Source of the DNA: Bdellovibrionales bacterium RIFOXYD12_FULL_39_22
GTDB lineage: Bacteria; Bdellovibrionota; Bacteriovoracia; Bacteriovoracales; Bacteriovoracaceae
Direction of reading: 5' to 3'
NCBI GenBank assembly: GCA_001770205.1
Contig: MEQL01000010.1
Coordinates: 1 to 55,611 of the forward strand
Length of the DNA: 55,611 bases
The notes beneath the pieces were generated by a model, which was not told the origin of the DNA, did no database searches, and worked only from the letters and a program-made list of their open reading frames with translations. Both the position numbers and the translations under genes were made by a program. Shown here one piece after another: positions 10,204 to 18,909 of the stretch (positions are counted from its first letter, which is position 1; the number at the start of each line of letters is the position of its first letter).

Positions 10204-10668
10204 TTATGCTCTCACTGTCCGAAGATATTTTTCTTTCATCATTTTTGCTTGCAACTTCACGACGGCATCGGCCAATGCTTCGGGCCTTGGCGGACAACCG
10301 GGGATATATAGATCCACTGGAATTACCTTATCAACACCTTTCAAAACAGAATAACTACTTTGAAATAACCCTCCACAATTTGCACAACTTCCCATGGAAA
10401 TAACGTACCGAGGCTCGGCCATCTGCTCATACAAAAGTCGCACCCTCTCTGCCATTTTATAGGTAATCGTCCCAGCAACAATCATCAGATCTGCTTGTCT
10501 AGGAGTTGCGCGCGGAACCGCTCCAAATCTATCCAAATCCGTACGTGGCCCGCCAGTTTGCATTAGTTCAATACCGCAACAAGCGGAAGCAAAAAGCAAA
10601 TACCAAATGGATGATTTGCGATTCCAATTGAGAAACTCTTCAGTAGTTGTTAGTAAGAATCCGTCCAT
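10204..10668 (-). CDS. nuoB: NADH-quinone oxidoreductase subunit B
   Basis: NuoB carries cluster N2, the last iron-sulfur cluster before ubiquinone or menaquinone. The 154-residue protein has the expected four ligands: the tandem Cys pair in ASACCGIELM near residue 30, the Cys of MGSCANCGG, and that of PGCPPRPEA. The PRATPRQADLMIVAGT segment is also diagnostic. AAGGAAG precedes the ATG. It lies 27 bases after nuoA. The short N-terminus (no long extension) is normal for bacteria. Confidence 0.96.
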   Translation of the reverse strand: MDGFLLTTTEEFLNWNRKSSIWYLLFASACCGIELMQTGGPRTDLDRFGAVPRATPRQADLMIVAGTITYKMAERVRLLYEQMAEPRYVISMGSCANCGGLFQSSYSVLKGVDKVIPVDLYIPGCPPRPEALADAVVKLQAKMMKEKYLRTVRA

Positions 10669-10695
10669 TTTTCTTCCTTAGATAATGGTTCAAAT

Positions 10696-11100
10696 TTAGT
10701 TTACGTCGTGATCAAATTTCTTCAACCAATCCAAATCGCCCTTTTTCCAGACGTAGATAAACCCCAAGAGGAGAATGACTATAAAGGTAGCAAGTTCCGC
10801 ATAGGCCAGGCCAGCATGTCCCTGCTTAATCCAAGAAGAAAAAACCTTGGCCACCGGGAAGGTGAAAGAAATTTCCACATCAAAAATCACAAAGATCAAA
10901 GCTATAATGTAGAAACGCGGATTAAAGTTAAACCAAGCATCACCAATTGGACGCTCTCCGCACTCATAAACAGATCTTTTCTCTTGAGAGCTGCGAGAGG
11001 GACGCAAAAATCTTCCCAGCAGTAAGACTGCAAAAACAAAAAGAGCGGCAAGTGATAAAAAGACAATTACAGAGACAAAACTAAAACCATATTCCGTCAT
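10696..11100 (-). CDS. nuoA: NADH-quinone oxidoreductase subunit A
   Basis: NuoA is a three-helix membrane subunit next to the quinone site and the first gene of this complex I operon. The 134-residue protein contains the family signature RSSQEKRSVYECGERPIGDA, whose loop Cys is conserved, then FNPRFYIIALIFVIFDVEISF with the conserved acidic pair in helix 2. The start ATG has no strong ribosome-binding site. The 5' region to the divergent gene at 11332 is very A/T-rich and probably holds the operon promoter. Confidence 0.94.
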   Translation of the reverse strand: MTEYGFSFVSVIVFLSLAALFVFAVLLLGRFLRPSRSSQEKRSVYECGERPIGDAWFNFNPRFYIIALIFVIFDVEISFTFPVAKVFSSWIKQGHAGLAYAELATFIVILLLGFIYVWKKGDLDWLKKFDHDVN

Positions 11101-11141
11101 AGGTAAAACTTTGTTTTAAGAATGTTATTAATGCGAGTAAA

Positions 11142-11168
11142 ATTATCGGATTAAAAAGTATTTGGCAA
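11142..11168 (-). promoter_or_regulatory. Possible nuo operon promoter
   Basis: On the minus strand TTGCCA (11163-11168) is followed after 15 bases by GATAAT (11142-11147), about 40 bases before the nuoA start. Each hexamer matches the housekeeping consensus at five of six positions, but the spacer is shorter than the ideal 17. The surroundings are extremely A/T-rich, which makes chance matches likely. Confidence 0.3.
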
Positions 11169-11331
11169 CATTTTATTTTTAAAAAATTTTTTTTAATTTT
11201 TACCAAATCTATTCAACTGATCGGAAAAATCCTCCGCATACCATTCTGAAAAAAAATTGACTAAGTCATAGACAACCTTTTCCGATAAAATCTTGTCTCA
11301 TATGTCCGGGGATATGCGAGGTATCTTATAT

Positions 11332-14286
11332 ATGAAATTTTACAAGTTTTCAGGCCTGTTGTTATTTCTTCTAATTCTCACCATCAGCGGAATCGACCTC
11401 ATAACCATTCCAGCGGAATATTCCACGCCCCACTCTTCCTCGCGCGAAATTGCCAGCACCATCTCCGCCGAAGAAGATGCCGGCCCTAAATTTGTACGGA
11501 CAGTAAGAGTCTTGGAGGCCGCCCCACTAGATAGCGGCGCAGCTCTTGCCTATTTTGATCAATCCCTGGCAGATATTTTAGGAATCTCACTACCACCCGG
11601 AAGTGTTGGCGATGCTGATTTTGAACGCGCAGTTCTGGAAAAATTTGGATTTGAAATACGTATCGGAAGTGAAGTGGAAAGCAAAAGTGCAGAACGCTTT
11701 AGTGCCGACGGAGCACCTAAAATCTTTGTGGAATACGACGACTTTGGCGGCTCTGGGCGGGCCGGATATATTTCTGTAGGAGATGATGTTTGGGTTAATG
11801 TAAAAGGGATTGGCCAAACTGGGGCCGGAAGGTCAACGGAAGTGGGCCCGCCTTCTTCTTCTTTTTCTAGCCATAAAGATGGCTCTGCTACGCTGGAAGA
11901 GGCAATTAAAGAGGCCATCTATGCCCGAATGAGTGATCTGGAATCAAAAAAAGGCGGAGGAAGAGTTTTGGCCATCATTACTACCGGGAGAGTGATTAAA
12001 TATCCCGATGGCAACGAAGTTCCACTTGCACTGATTGTGCGCGCTCCGGTCCGCAGAATGGATCAGGGCGCAGAATCAATGGAAGCAATTGGCGAGAATA
12101 TCGCCATGTTAAACAGCATCAAAGTTTTAAAAGGTGATTTTGTAAATCCATCCAATATGGGTGCTCATGGTGAAGTGGTGGATATGGGATGTATAACTTA
12201 CGTTGGAGGATATTTAAACGGTGCCAGTTCCCAAGGACGAAGTTTATCTGGTGCAGGAAACCGTGGACAATCGCTCTTAAACGATGGCACCAATTTTATC
12301 GAAGGAAGTATCAACCATCGCTTCGGCCACTATCTACTTTTACAGCAAGGCATCCCCGAAGCAGATGCTAACTTGGTGAATGATGACGCACTGAAAGAGC
12401 GTTTTGGCCAAAGTCTAAAATCCATAATTGATTTGCAACAAGAATTTTTAATCGACTTTCAACACATTGATGAACATAATTTACAAGAAGTAGTGGATCT
12501 CTCTGGCCATTTTCAAAATATCGCCGCGGACTTTTTCCAAGGAGGATTTGAAGATCTGGAGGGATTCATTGCAGATAAAAGCGAATATCTTCTTAGTACT
12601 GCCTCGCATTCAGACTATAATAACTTAGATGAAATTGTAGAAAATTTTGTTCGCACAAATGTTTCACTCTTAGAGGCCTTACGCCTAAGAATGAAAACAA
12701 CTAACCTTACAAGCTATTCAAAAAAGATAAGGGCAGTTGCCTCCTTTAAAAATCGCAAACACCCAGAACTTATCCGGCCCAATCTAGTTAACGCCACTGG
12801 CGAATTGGTTAAATCTTTTCTTAGAAACAAAAATCCTCAAAACGTACAAGAATTTATTGATAACACTATCCGCAATAATATTCTGGGAACCAGTGCCGTA
12901 CTTGATAATGATTTTTTGATTCGGGCAAACGAACACAGCACTGAACTTTTTATACGGGCCTTTAAAGATAAAAATGGGGGCAACAAACTTTTTGCACAAC
13001 CCAAACTACGTGGGGCCATGCCCGGAGAACAATTTTTCTTTCGCCTTACTACTGATGATTGGAAAAGTAGCAAGGACTTTGTTGGGAAATTCATCGAAAC
13101 ATCTCGCGGAAATTATTTTAAAATTGTGATCCCCCACGATGAAATGCCAGTTACTTGGGCACCAATTCAAATGACACCTTTTGTAAAAACTAATAAAGGA
13201 GAAATCGCCTGGTTAAAAAACGGATTTAATCTGCGAGGGCCTCCCCTTATGATCAATGAACGGTTACACTTATCGGCCAATTTTGAACGCAGTGCTGATG
13301 GTATGAGAAATTTTTTTGGTCTACCGATTTCCATGCAACCAGAGGATTTAGACGAAGGCAAATTTATAACGCCCAAAGAATTTCACAACGAGTGGTTTAA
13401 AAAACGGGTGGCCTATTATAAAAAGGCCATTTACCTTAGCGATGCTGACTATCTGTCGCACAAAAATATTTTAAAAGAATTTTCGCAGTTTTTGGCAATA
13501 TCCTGGAGTGATATCAATTACAATAAACTTGTCAGCGCATTTGGGCCGCTGGCCTTGGTAGAACTACTTCTTATAAAACGCACCGACCCTATTACTTTAA
13601 CCGGAGAGATTAAAGGCTTTCAGGCCGATATAATGCCTCCTGAAGTAAAAAAATTGCTGGCCTCTTTACTACAAAATTCTGGAAAAACAGAAAAATCCAT
13701 TTTTGCTGAATTAGAAAATAGTTCTCAGCAAAAAATAAAAGAATTTGAAACGCAAACAGCGGCCAAATACCCAGGAATTGAAAAAAGAGAATCAATCCGA
13801 CTCAAAGGCCGATTGCGCGCTCCTGACGCCATGGCCCCGGCAAATATTGATAAATCGCTTCAAGAAATTTTAAATTTTTTGAAGTATGACAAAAGCTACG
13901 ATGAAGAAATTTATTATCTAACTCTATCTACTTTCAAACACAATATTGAGGCCATTAATAATCACCTTATAACCAAAGAAATTATCCGAGAACTGCAAAA
14001 ACTTATGTTCAATAAAATCCTCCCTACTACCGATGGCCTCTCTATCTTAGATTTCATGCACTACAATGGCATGATGAAATTTATTGGCCTTTTAGAAATA
14101 TTGAGTGACAGTAAATGGCATCGAGAGCTTTTATCCGTTCAAGATAAAAAATTTCAGGCCAATCCCAAAAACCGTAAGGAAGACTTTAATCGCCAATCTC
14201 TCTATTTAAAAAAATATAGTGGCCCAGTACAGGCCACGCCGCCTAGCAGTTGTCACGCTGCCGCTATAAACATTGTCACTTTTTAG
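11332..14286 (+). CDS. Exported, divergent SelO-like (YdiU) pseudokinase-fold protein
   Basis: Only the N-terminal third resembles a known family: the SelO/YdiU protein adenylyltransferases, a kinase-like fold that moves AMP to hydroxyl side chains. From the ATG at 11332 the product has 984 residues, beginning with a signal peptide (MKFYKFSGLLLFLLILTISG). Matches to SelO run in order: AYFDQSLADILGI; VNVKGIGQTG with the nucleotide-binding Lys at about residue 158; IKEAIYARM with its Glu at about 194; GRVLAIITTG; then NPSN and, nine residues after its last Asn, the Asp of DMG. As I recall the family, the motif is N-T-D-N, so the Asp acting as base is Ser here. The remaining 600 residues show no domain I recognise. 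It converges on the exporter gene with an 11-base overlap. The family call is inference from motif order and spacing. Confidence 0.65.
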   Translation: MKFYKFSGLLLFLLILTISGIDLITIPAEYSTPHSSSREIASTISAEEDAGPKFVRTVRVLEAAPLDSGAALAYFDQSLADILGISLPPGSVGDADFERAVLEKFGFEIRIGSEVESKSAERFSADGAPKIFVEYDDFGGSGRAGYISVGDDVWVNVKGIGQTGAGRSTEVGPPSSSFSSHKDGSATLEEAIKEAIYARMSDLESKKGGGRVLAIITTGRVIKYPDGNEVPLALIVRAPVRRMDQGAESMEAIGENIAMLNSIKVLKGDFVNPSNMGAHGEVVDMGCITYVGGYLNGASSQGRSLSGAGNRGQSLLNDGTNFIEGSINHRFGHYLLLQQGIPEADANLVNDDALKERFGQSLKSIIDLQQEFLIDFQHIDEHNLQEVVDLSGHFQNIAADFFQGGFEDLEGFIADKSEYLLSTASHSDYNNLDEIVENFVRTNVSLLEALRLRMKTTNLTSYSKKIRAVASFKNRKHPELIRPNLVNATGELVKSFLRNKNPQNVQEFIDNTIRNNILGTSAVLDNDFLIRANEHSTELFIRAFKDKNGGNKLFAQPKLRGAMPGEQFFFRLTTDDWKSSKDFVGKFIETSRGNYFKIVIPHDEMPVTWAPIQMTPFVKTNKGEIAWLKNGFNLRGPPLMINERLHLSANFERSADGMRNFFGLPISMQPEDLDEGKFITPKEFHNEWFKKRVAYYKKAIYLSDADYLSHKNILKEFSQFLAISWSDINYNKLVSAFGPLALVELLLIKRTDPITLTGEIKGFQADIMPPEVKKLLASLLQNSGKTEKSIFAELENSSQQKIKEFETQTAAKYPGIEKRESIRLKGRLRAPDAMAPANIDKSLQEILNFLKYDKSYDEEIYYLTLSTFKHNIEAINNHLITKEIIRELQKLMFNKILPTTDGLSILDFMHYNGMMKFIGLLEILSDSKWHRELLSVQDKKFQANPKNRKEDFNRQSLYLKKYSGPVQATPPSSCHAAAINIVTF

Positions 14287-16510
14287 CAAAAAGCACAAAA
14301 AGTGCTGGCAGTAATAGCAAATCTGCCAATAGTGCAAATAGCAGGGAGCAAATCACAAACATCCCGGCCTGAGCATACATGCGAAGATCAGAAAGTAAAA
14401 AGCAGGGAAAGCTCAAAATCAGAACCATCGTAGTGCCAATAAGCGGGCGAGATGTTTGCGAGAAGGCCTTTTTTAGGCCTTCTAATATCGACAGCTTCTC
14501 AAAACGAGTATATTTTTTTAGCGAATAAAGATAGTGAATGGTATCATCCACCGCAATTCCCATTGTGATACAAACCAGCATAGAAAGCGTACTCTCCACC
14601 GGAACTTTAAAAAAACCCATAACACCACCGATAAAAAGTAATGGCACAATATTAGGAAGTATTCCCAATATTGCCCAGCGGATAGAACCAAAAATGAAGG
14701 CAAACATAATAACTATCGATACAAAACCAGTACTGACCGAATTGATAATACTGCTAATTAAATTAGTATCAATGAATGAACGCAAGCTGGCATTTCCCAT
14801 TATTTCTAAGGTAAAAAATTTACTATATTTTTCGTGGTGAATTTTTTTTATATTCTTAATAACCTCATCCACTGTTGACGAAGAAGGATCTTCTAAAAAA
14901 ATAATCGAGCGCGCCATATTATTTGACGGATTATAAAAATCTTCAAAAATGTTCATTCCCATCATCATTTCATAAAGGCTATCCAGGCGAACTTTTTTTG
15001 TCTCTTCAGAAAATTTTGAGTCTTTAAGGCCATCCGCAAAGGTATTTGACAAATAATCATAGAATTTAGGGTGCGATTTGATATACGAAACTTTTCTATC
15101 TTTTTCCAAATCCGTTTCAAATTCTTTAAGCTTTTGATGATTAAATGGATCAGAGGCCTGGCCTTTATTGCTAAACTTAATTCCCAAATCGACAGTATCT
15201 AGAAATTTAAAAATAGAGGTAAACTTCTCAATGGTAATAGTCATCGGATGTGTTTCGTTGAACTTATCAAAAAAACGATCATCTATGCGTAACTGTCCAG
15301 TAAAATAGATAAGCAGTAGCGAAAAAAAAGAAAACGATATTGTCACTAACTTGGGCCTTCGAATGACAAAAGAAAACATCTTTTGAAACATAAAAGATGG
15401 TAGTCCTTCTGATAGATAGTGGTTGAATTTAAAAAATTTAACGGAAGGCGGAAGTACATAGAACGTTATCAAAAAACATAAAATAGATCCAACCGATGAG
15501 TAAAGGCCTATATGCGCAATGGGCACTAATTTATTCGACATCAAAGAGACAAATCCAATTACGGTAGAAGCACTTGTCCAAAAACAGGGAACAATTATTT
15601 CCTTTCTAACAAAAAGTAGTTTTTCCTCTAAATCTTGTATGTCGGATTCCACAAATAGGGTAAAAAAGTGAATTAGATCGGCAGTAGAAATAATTAGAAC
15701 AAAAAAAATGGCAAATCCACTGTACGCACTCAATCCACCATTATGCCAAAAGATAAAATAGATCGTCAGAGAATACGCTAGCAGCATGGTAAAATAAAAC
15801 CACAAAACAATTTTAAAAGAGCGAAACAAAAATAGTAACAATCCTCCCAGAAGCAACAACAAAAGTGGTGTAATTGTCTTTTGTGTGCGCATAGCATCTT
15901 CAAAAATATAATATTCTGCGATTTTGGTACCAAGAAGATGAAAGTTCCATCCAGGAATCTGCTCATGCAAATGCCCGACCTGTTTAATCAGATTTGCCAC
16001 TGCAGTTCGCTCATTCTTTCCCATCACCTCTTTTTTAAAAAAACTTGTAATTAACAAGTGGCGGCCATCTGGAGAAATAAGGCGATATTTCCAAAAGTCC
16101 GTTTCCAATTGGGATTGTGCGACAGGAGAAATTATCCCATCATTTCCTAAAAAAGGGCCCATTTGAACAAAATTGCCTTTCACTTTTAAATACTCTGCAT
16201 TTTTTATGCTGAAAAGGGTTTCGATGTCCCTATTATTTCCAAGCAGTTTGTTCACTTTTTTTAGGGTATCTAGTAGTGGAAGCAGATTAGAAGATCCGCT
16301 TTCTGACTGCTCCATAAGAATTGAAAACGCACGTTCATTACCAAAAATTTTATCATATTTTTCATAGTTCACCCTGATCGGGTGTCCCTCTTGTAATAAA
16401 TCAGTCATTTTGAAAGGAAGACGAAACGAAGCAATATAAAGGGCCCCGCCTACAACTAAACTCCACCCGAACAAAAAAAGTGCCCGCTGCATGTAACTTC
16501 CCAACACCAT
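14276..16510 (-). CDS. RND/MMPL-family membrane exporter
   Basis: A 744-residue RND-superfamily transporter of the single-chain, hydrophobe-exporter type, expected to move lipids or other hydrophobic compounds across the inner membrane with the proton gradient. It has the duplicated layout: one N-terminal helix, a periplasmic domain of about 170 residues, five or six helices, a second helix and periplasmic domain, then the final helix set. The second half contains GIAVDDTIHYLYSLKKY, the usual acidic helix-4 motif. I chose the ATG at 16508-16510 because GGAGAG lies six bases upstream; an upstream GTG and ATG are poorer. The substrate is unknown. It is transcribed divergently from the gene at 16641. 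Confidence 0.85.
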   Translation of the reverse strand: MVLGSYMQRALFLFGWSLVVGGALYIASFRLPFKMTDLLQEGHPIRVNYEKYDKIFGNERAFSILMEQSESGSSNLLPLLDTLKKVNKLLGNNRDIETLFSIKNAEYLKVKGNFVQMGPFLGNDGIISPVAQSQLETDFWKYRLISPDGRHLLITSFFKKEVMGKNERTAVANLIKQVGHLHEQIPGWNFHLLGTKIAEYYIFEDAMRTQKTITPLLLLLLGGLLLFLFRSFKIVLWFYFTMLLAYSLTIYFIFWHNGGLSAYSGFAIFFVLIISTADLIHFFTLFVESDIQDLEEKLLFVRKEIIVPCFWTSASTVIGFVSLMSNKLVPIAHIGLYSSVGSILCFLITFYVLPPSVKFFKFNHYLSEGLPSFMFQKMFSFVIRRPKLVTISFSFFSLLLIYFTGQLRIDDRFFDKFNETHPMTITIEKFTSIFKFLDTVDLGIKFSNKGQASDPFNHQKLKEFETDLEKDRKVSYIKSHPKFYDYLSNTFADGLKDSKFSEETKKVRLDSLYEMMMGMNIFEDFYNPSNNMARSIIFLEDPSSSTVDEVIKNIKKIHHEKYSKFFTLEIMGNASLRSFIDTNLISSIINSVSTGFVSIVIMFAFIFGSIRWAILGILPNIVPLLFIGGVMGFFKVPVESTLSMLVCITMGIAVDDTIHYLYSLKKYTRFEKLSILEGLKKAFSQTSRPLIGTTMVLILSFPCFLLSDLRMYAQAGMFVICSLLFALLADLLLLPALFVLFAKK

Positions 16511-16585
16511 GCCCATCTCTCCAAACACTGCAAGATTTGACCACTAAAAAAATTAAAAATAGTAGTATACAATTATCTAGCATAT

Positions 16586-16614
16586 TTGGCCGTTAAATAG
16601 CAAAATTGTATTAA
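16586..16614 (+). promoter_or_regulatory. Weak promoter candidate upstream of the CXXCH protein gene
   Basis: TTGGCC (16586-16591), 17 bases, then TATTAA (16609-16614), ending 26 bases before the ATG at 16641. The spacing is ideal, but the hexamers match the consensus only moderately (about four of six each). The ribosome-binding site AGGGAG follows downstream. Confidence 0.25.
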
Positions 16615-16640
16615 CAAACTTTTTTCAGGGAGATTTTTGC

Positions 16641-18146
16641 ATGAAGAGCAGATTTTTTTACTCGATTATTTTTTTCGCCCTCTTAGCAATTGGATTTGGA
16701 ATCGGCCAATGGGCGGCAAATCCAGACAAATCTAATACCCGAGACGTGGCCAGTGGCCGCAAAATCTCTTCGGCCTCGGTAGAAGAGGATAATTTAATTT
16801 TTAAAATAAACGAGAAGATCTTGGCCATTCGCCACAAAGATGAAGTTATTCCTGCTATCAATGAAGTACTTGCTCTTTCTGAGAAAAATCCCGAAATGTA
16901 TAATCTGGCCATTTATGCTGCACTACTTCGTCCAGTCAAAGTAATGGAAGGGTTTCTCTGGCGCATGCGCGATATTGTTGAAACTTGCGGCACCTGTCAC
17001 GTTACCTCCCTAAATGCAATTAAAAGTTTTTATTTTCAAGATTACCTAGTTGGCCCTCACGTTATTGCCGTAATCAATTTTTTTGTTGAACCAAATATTA
17101 ATGAAGAAAAATTTCAAACAGTATCTGAGTTACAAGATTTTACAAAAAATGAAATGATTCCTGAACTGGAACTGGCCGCGGGTAAATTAAAGGCCATTGC
17201 TGATAAGCTTCCAGAAGATTATGTTTTTGAATTTGATAACTATCTGCTAAGTGGTTTGGATGAAGAACAAAATTTTCGCTATATCTCGGATGGCAGACGA
17301 TACAAAAAAGTCGTCAGAGGAAATCTAAAATATCTCATCGCACAAAAAGAGCGAGTGTTGGGACTACTCTACTTCGGAATAAACTATAACTTTGATGATG
17401 TAATGGCCTATATAAACAAGATCATTGAAAAAACGGCCATTAACAGCATTAAAAATAAATTATCCCTACCCTTTTTTAATAATCTAACCAAACACAATAC
17501 ACCTATTGAATTTTTAGATATTTTATCTTCGTCAAAATTTAATAAATTTGGAAGAAAACGCAGCGAGGTATTTACAGATGAAGAAATGCAAGCACATTTG
17601 CGAAAAGCGTTTGAACACCTAACTGCTGCCGCCAAATATCGTGCACAAGGATTGGAAGAATCATATCAGCAATCCGATATTTCAGTTGCCAAGGAATACC
17701 TCCTTAGGCCGACCATCTTTGAAGTTAACTATGAAGACTCTTTAGAAAATTTCAAACTCCGCTACAACATTTATAAAAAGGCCCTCGACACCGGAAAAGA
17801 TACTACCGTAACCAGCAAAGCAACTGGAATGCAATTTAGAGTTAACCCCTCCGCTTTTTTTAAACTACACAATGACCTAAAAACCTTTCTCCCTGAGAGA
17901 AAATTTGCACAAACTAATCGCGGGGGATTCATGGCAAACGAACGTGGAGAGTTGATCCGGCACAAAATTTCTGGAGATAAAATCTGGAAGTGGAACTATA
18001 ACTATGGCAAAGTGGTTTCATGGAAAGATCCAACTTTTGCCGGACTTCTTCCAGAAGCAACCAATGAAAACTTCTTCCAAGTATACCGTAGCATGCGTAT
18101 GACCCCGGCCACGCGGAGAATGGCGCTTGTTTTACCGCTTCTGTAA
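16641..18146 (+). CDS. Membrane-anchored or exported protein with one CXXCH haem-type motif
   Basis: I do not recognise the family. The 501-residue product starts with a hydrophobic signal or anchor segment (residues 4-26), so most of it should lie outside the cytoplasm. Around residues 114-119 is ETCGTCHVT. CXXCH is the covalent haem-binding motif of c-type cytochromes, and this location would allow haem attachment, but the surrounding fold does not look like a standard cytochrome domain and no second motif is present. The rest is mainly helical and rich in charged residues. AGGGAG precedes the ATG by eight bases. A strong intrinsic terminator lies 18 bases past the stop. The role is unknown. 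Confidence 0.75.
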   Translation: MKSRFFYSIIFFALLAIGFGIGQWAANPDKSNTRDVASGRKISSASVEEDNLIFKINEKILAIRHKDEVIPAINEVLALSEKNPEMYNLAIYAALLRPVKVMEGFLWRMRDIVETCGTCHVTSLNAIKSFYFQDYLVGPHVIAVINFFVEPNINEEKFQTVSELQDFTKNEMIPELELAAGKLKAIADKLPEDYVFEFDNYLLSGLDEEQNFRYISDGRRYKKVVRGNLKYLIAQKERVLGLLYFGINYNFDDVMAYINKIIEKTAINSIKNKLSLPFFNNLTKHNTPIEFLDILSSSKFNKFGRKRSEVFTDEEMQAHLRKAFEHLTAAAKYRAQGLEESYQQSDISVAKEYLLRPTIFEVNYEDSLENFKLRYNIYKKALDTGKDTTVTSKATGMQFRVNPSAFFKLHNDLKTFLPERKFAQTNRGGFMANERGELIRHKISGDKIWKWNYNYGKVVSWKDPTFAGLLPEATNENFFQVYRSMRMTPATRRMALVLPLL

Positions 18147-18909
18147 AAAATCTATTTTCTCCCAATTACGAGGGCCTCTTTTAGTGGCCCTCGTAATTTT
18201 TAACCCTCCATGCGTTGCTGGCGACGATAGTGTTGCTAGTTTCATTTGGAACTTGAAAATCATACAAGATAGTTATGATCTAAAAATCTCAATGGTGTTT
18301 CCTTTCGAAATAGGTATAAATAATGTAATCGCCGGCCTAAAAGATTTAAAACTGCTATCTGATATTTCTGAAACCATTGTGGACGGATCTATCTCTCCGA
18401 TTAAAGACGATGGATACCTGCAAACTTTGACACTTAAAAACTTAGGCATAAAAACCAAGTTAATTTCTAAATGCCAGGAAAAACGCGAAAGTACCTCTCA
18501 TCTGTGGCAACGCCATTGCGATCTATTAACTGATCGGGCGGCGGGCAAAATGGCCATGATCTGGAAATTTGATGAAGTAATCTGTAAGCAGCAAAGCAAT
18601 TTAGCTAACATAAATTGCCAATTTACTATCAAAGGCCAGGCCAAAGATTTAAAAATAATTGGAGTAACTTTGGCCACGGCCGCCGAAATTGCCCTCAAAG
18701 GAAAATATGAGGCACTTATAAATTTTAGCAGCATCTGGTACTATCTGCAGCAGGGGAGCCTCTCTTTTACCCAATCACAAGCGGTCTATAAAAGAACCAA
18801 GTTAAAAGAAAACTTAGACAAAATGTTCTCGAACGGAAAAACAAAACTAAAGACAGATGATTTTTTTATTTTTGAGTCCCATGACACTTTCACTTTAAAA
18901 ACTATCTAA
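18127..18909 (+). CDS. Predicted exported protein of unknown function
   Basis: A 260-residue protein I do not recognise. Reading from the TTG at 18127, which overlaps the previous gene by 20 bases, gives an N-terminus with two lysines, a hydrophobic core (PLLVALVIF) and a likely signal-peptidase site after CVAG. The mature part alternates beta-like and amphipathic stretches, loosely like a START/SRPBCC lipid-binding fold, but that is only an impression. A GTG at 18184 preceded by GAGGG is an alternative start that would lose the basic part of the signal peptide. The first 24 codons contain a near-perfect terminator hairpin. The 3' end overlaps the convergent fusion gene by 15 bases. Confidence 0.6.
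   Translation: MFYRFCKKSIFSQLRGPLLVALVIFNPPCVAGDDSVASFIWNLKIIQDSYDLKISMVFPFEIGINNVIAGLKDLKLLSDISETIVDGSISPIKDDGYLQTLTLKNLGIKTKLISKCQEKRESTSHLWQRHCDLLTDRAAGKMAMIWKFDEVICKQQSNLANINCQFTIKGQAKDLKIIGVTLATAAEIALKGKYEALINFSSIWYYLQQGSLSFTQSQAVYKRTKLKENLDKMFSNGKTKLKTDDFFIFESHDTFTLKTI
18164..18201 (+). terminator. Intrinsic terminator behind the CXXCH protein gene
   Basis: A perfect 13-base inverted repeat (arms 18164-18176 and 18186-18198, core ACGAGGGCC/GGCCCTCGT) with a 9-base loop runs straight into TTTTT at 18197-18201. It lies 18 bases after the stop of the upstream gene. It also lies inside the signal-peptide codons of the next frame, so it may act as an attenuator or terminate only part of the transcripts. 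Confidence 0.7.

Noticed and set aside
11559..11918. 119-residue minus-strand frame inside the SelO-like gene
   Set aside because: It is an antisense frame to a gene with a signal peptide and recognisable motifs; no ribosome-binding site or family match.
14292..14306. AGCAC/GTGCT hairpin as terminator of the RND gene
   Set aside because: A five-base stem within the last codons followed by only four T is too weak to claim.
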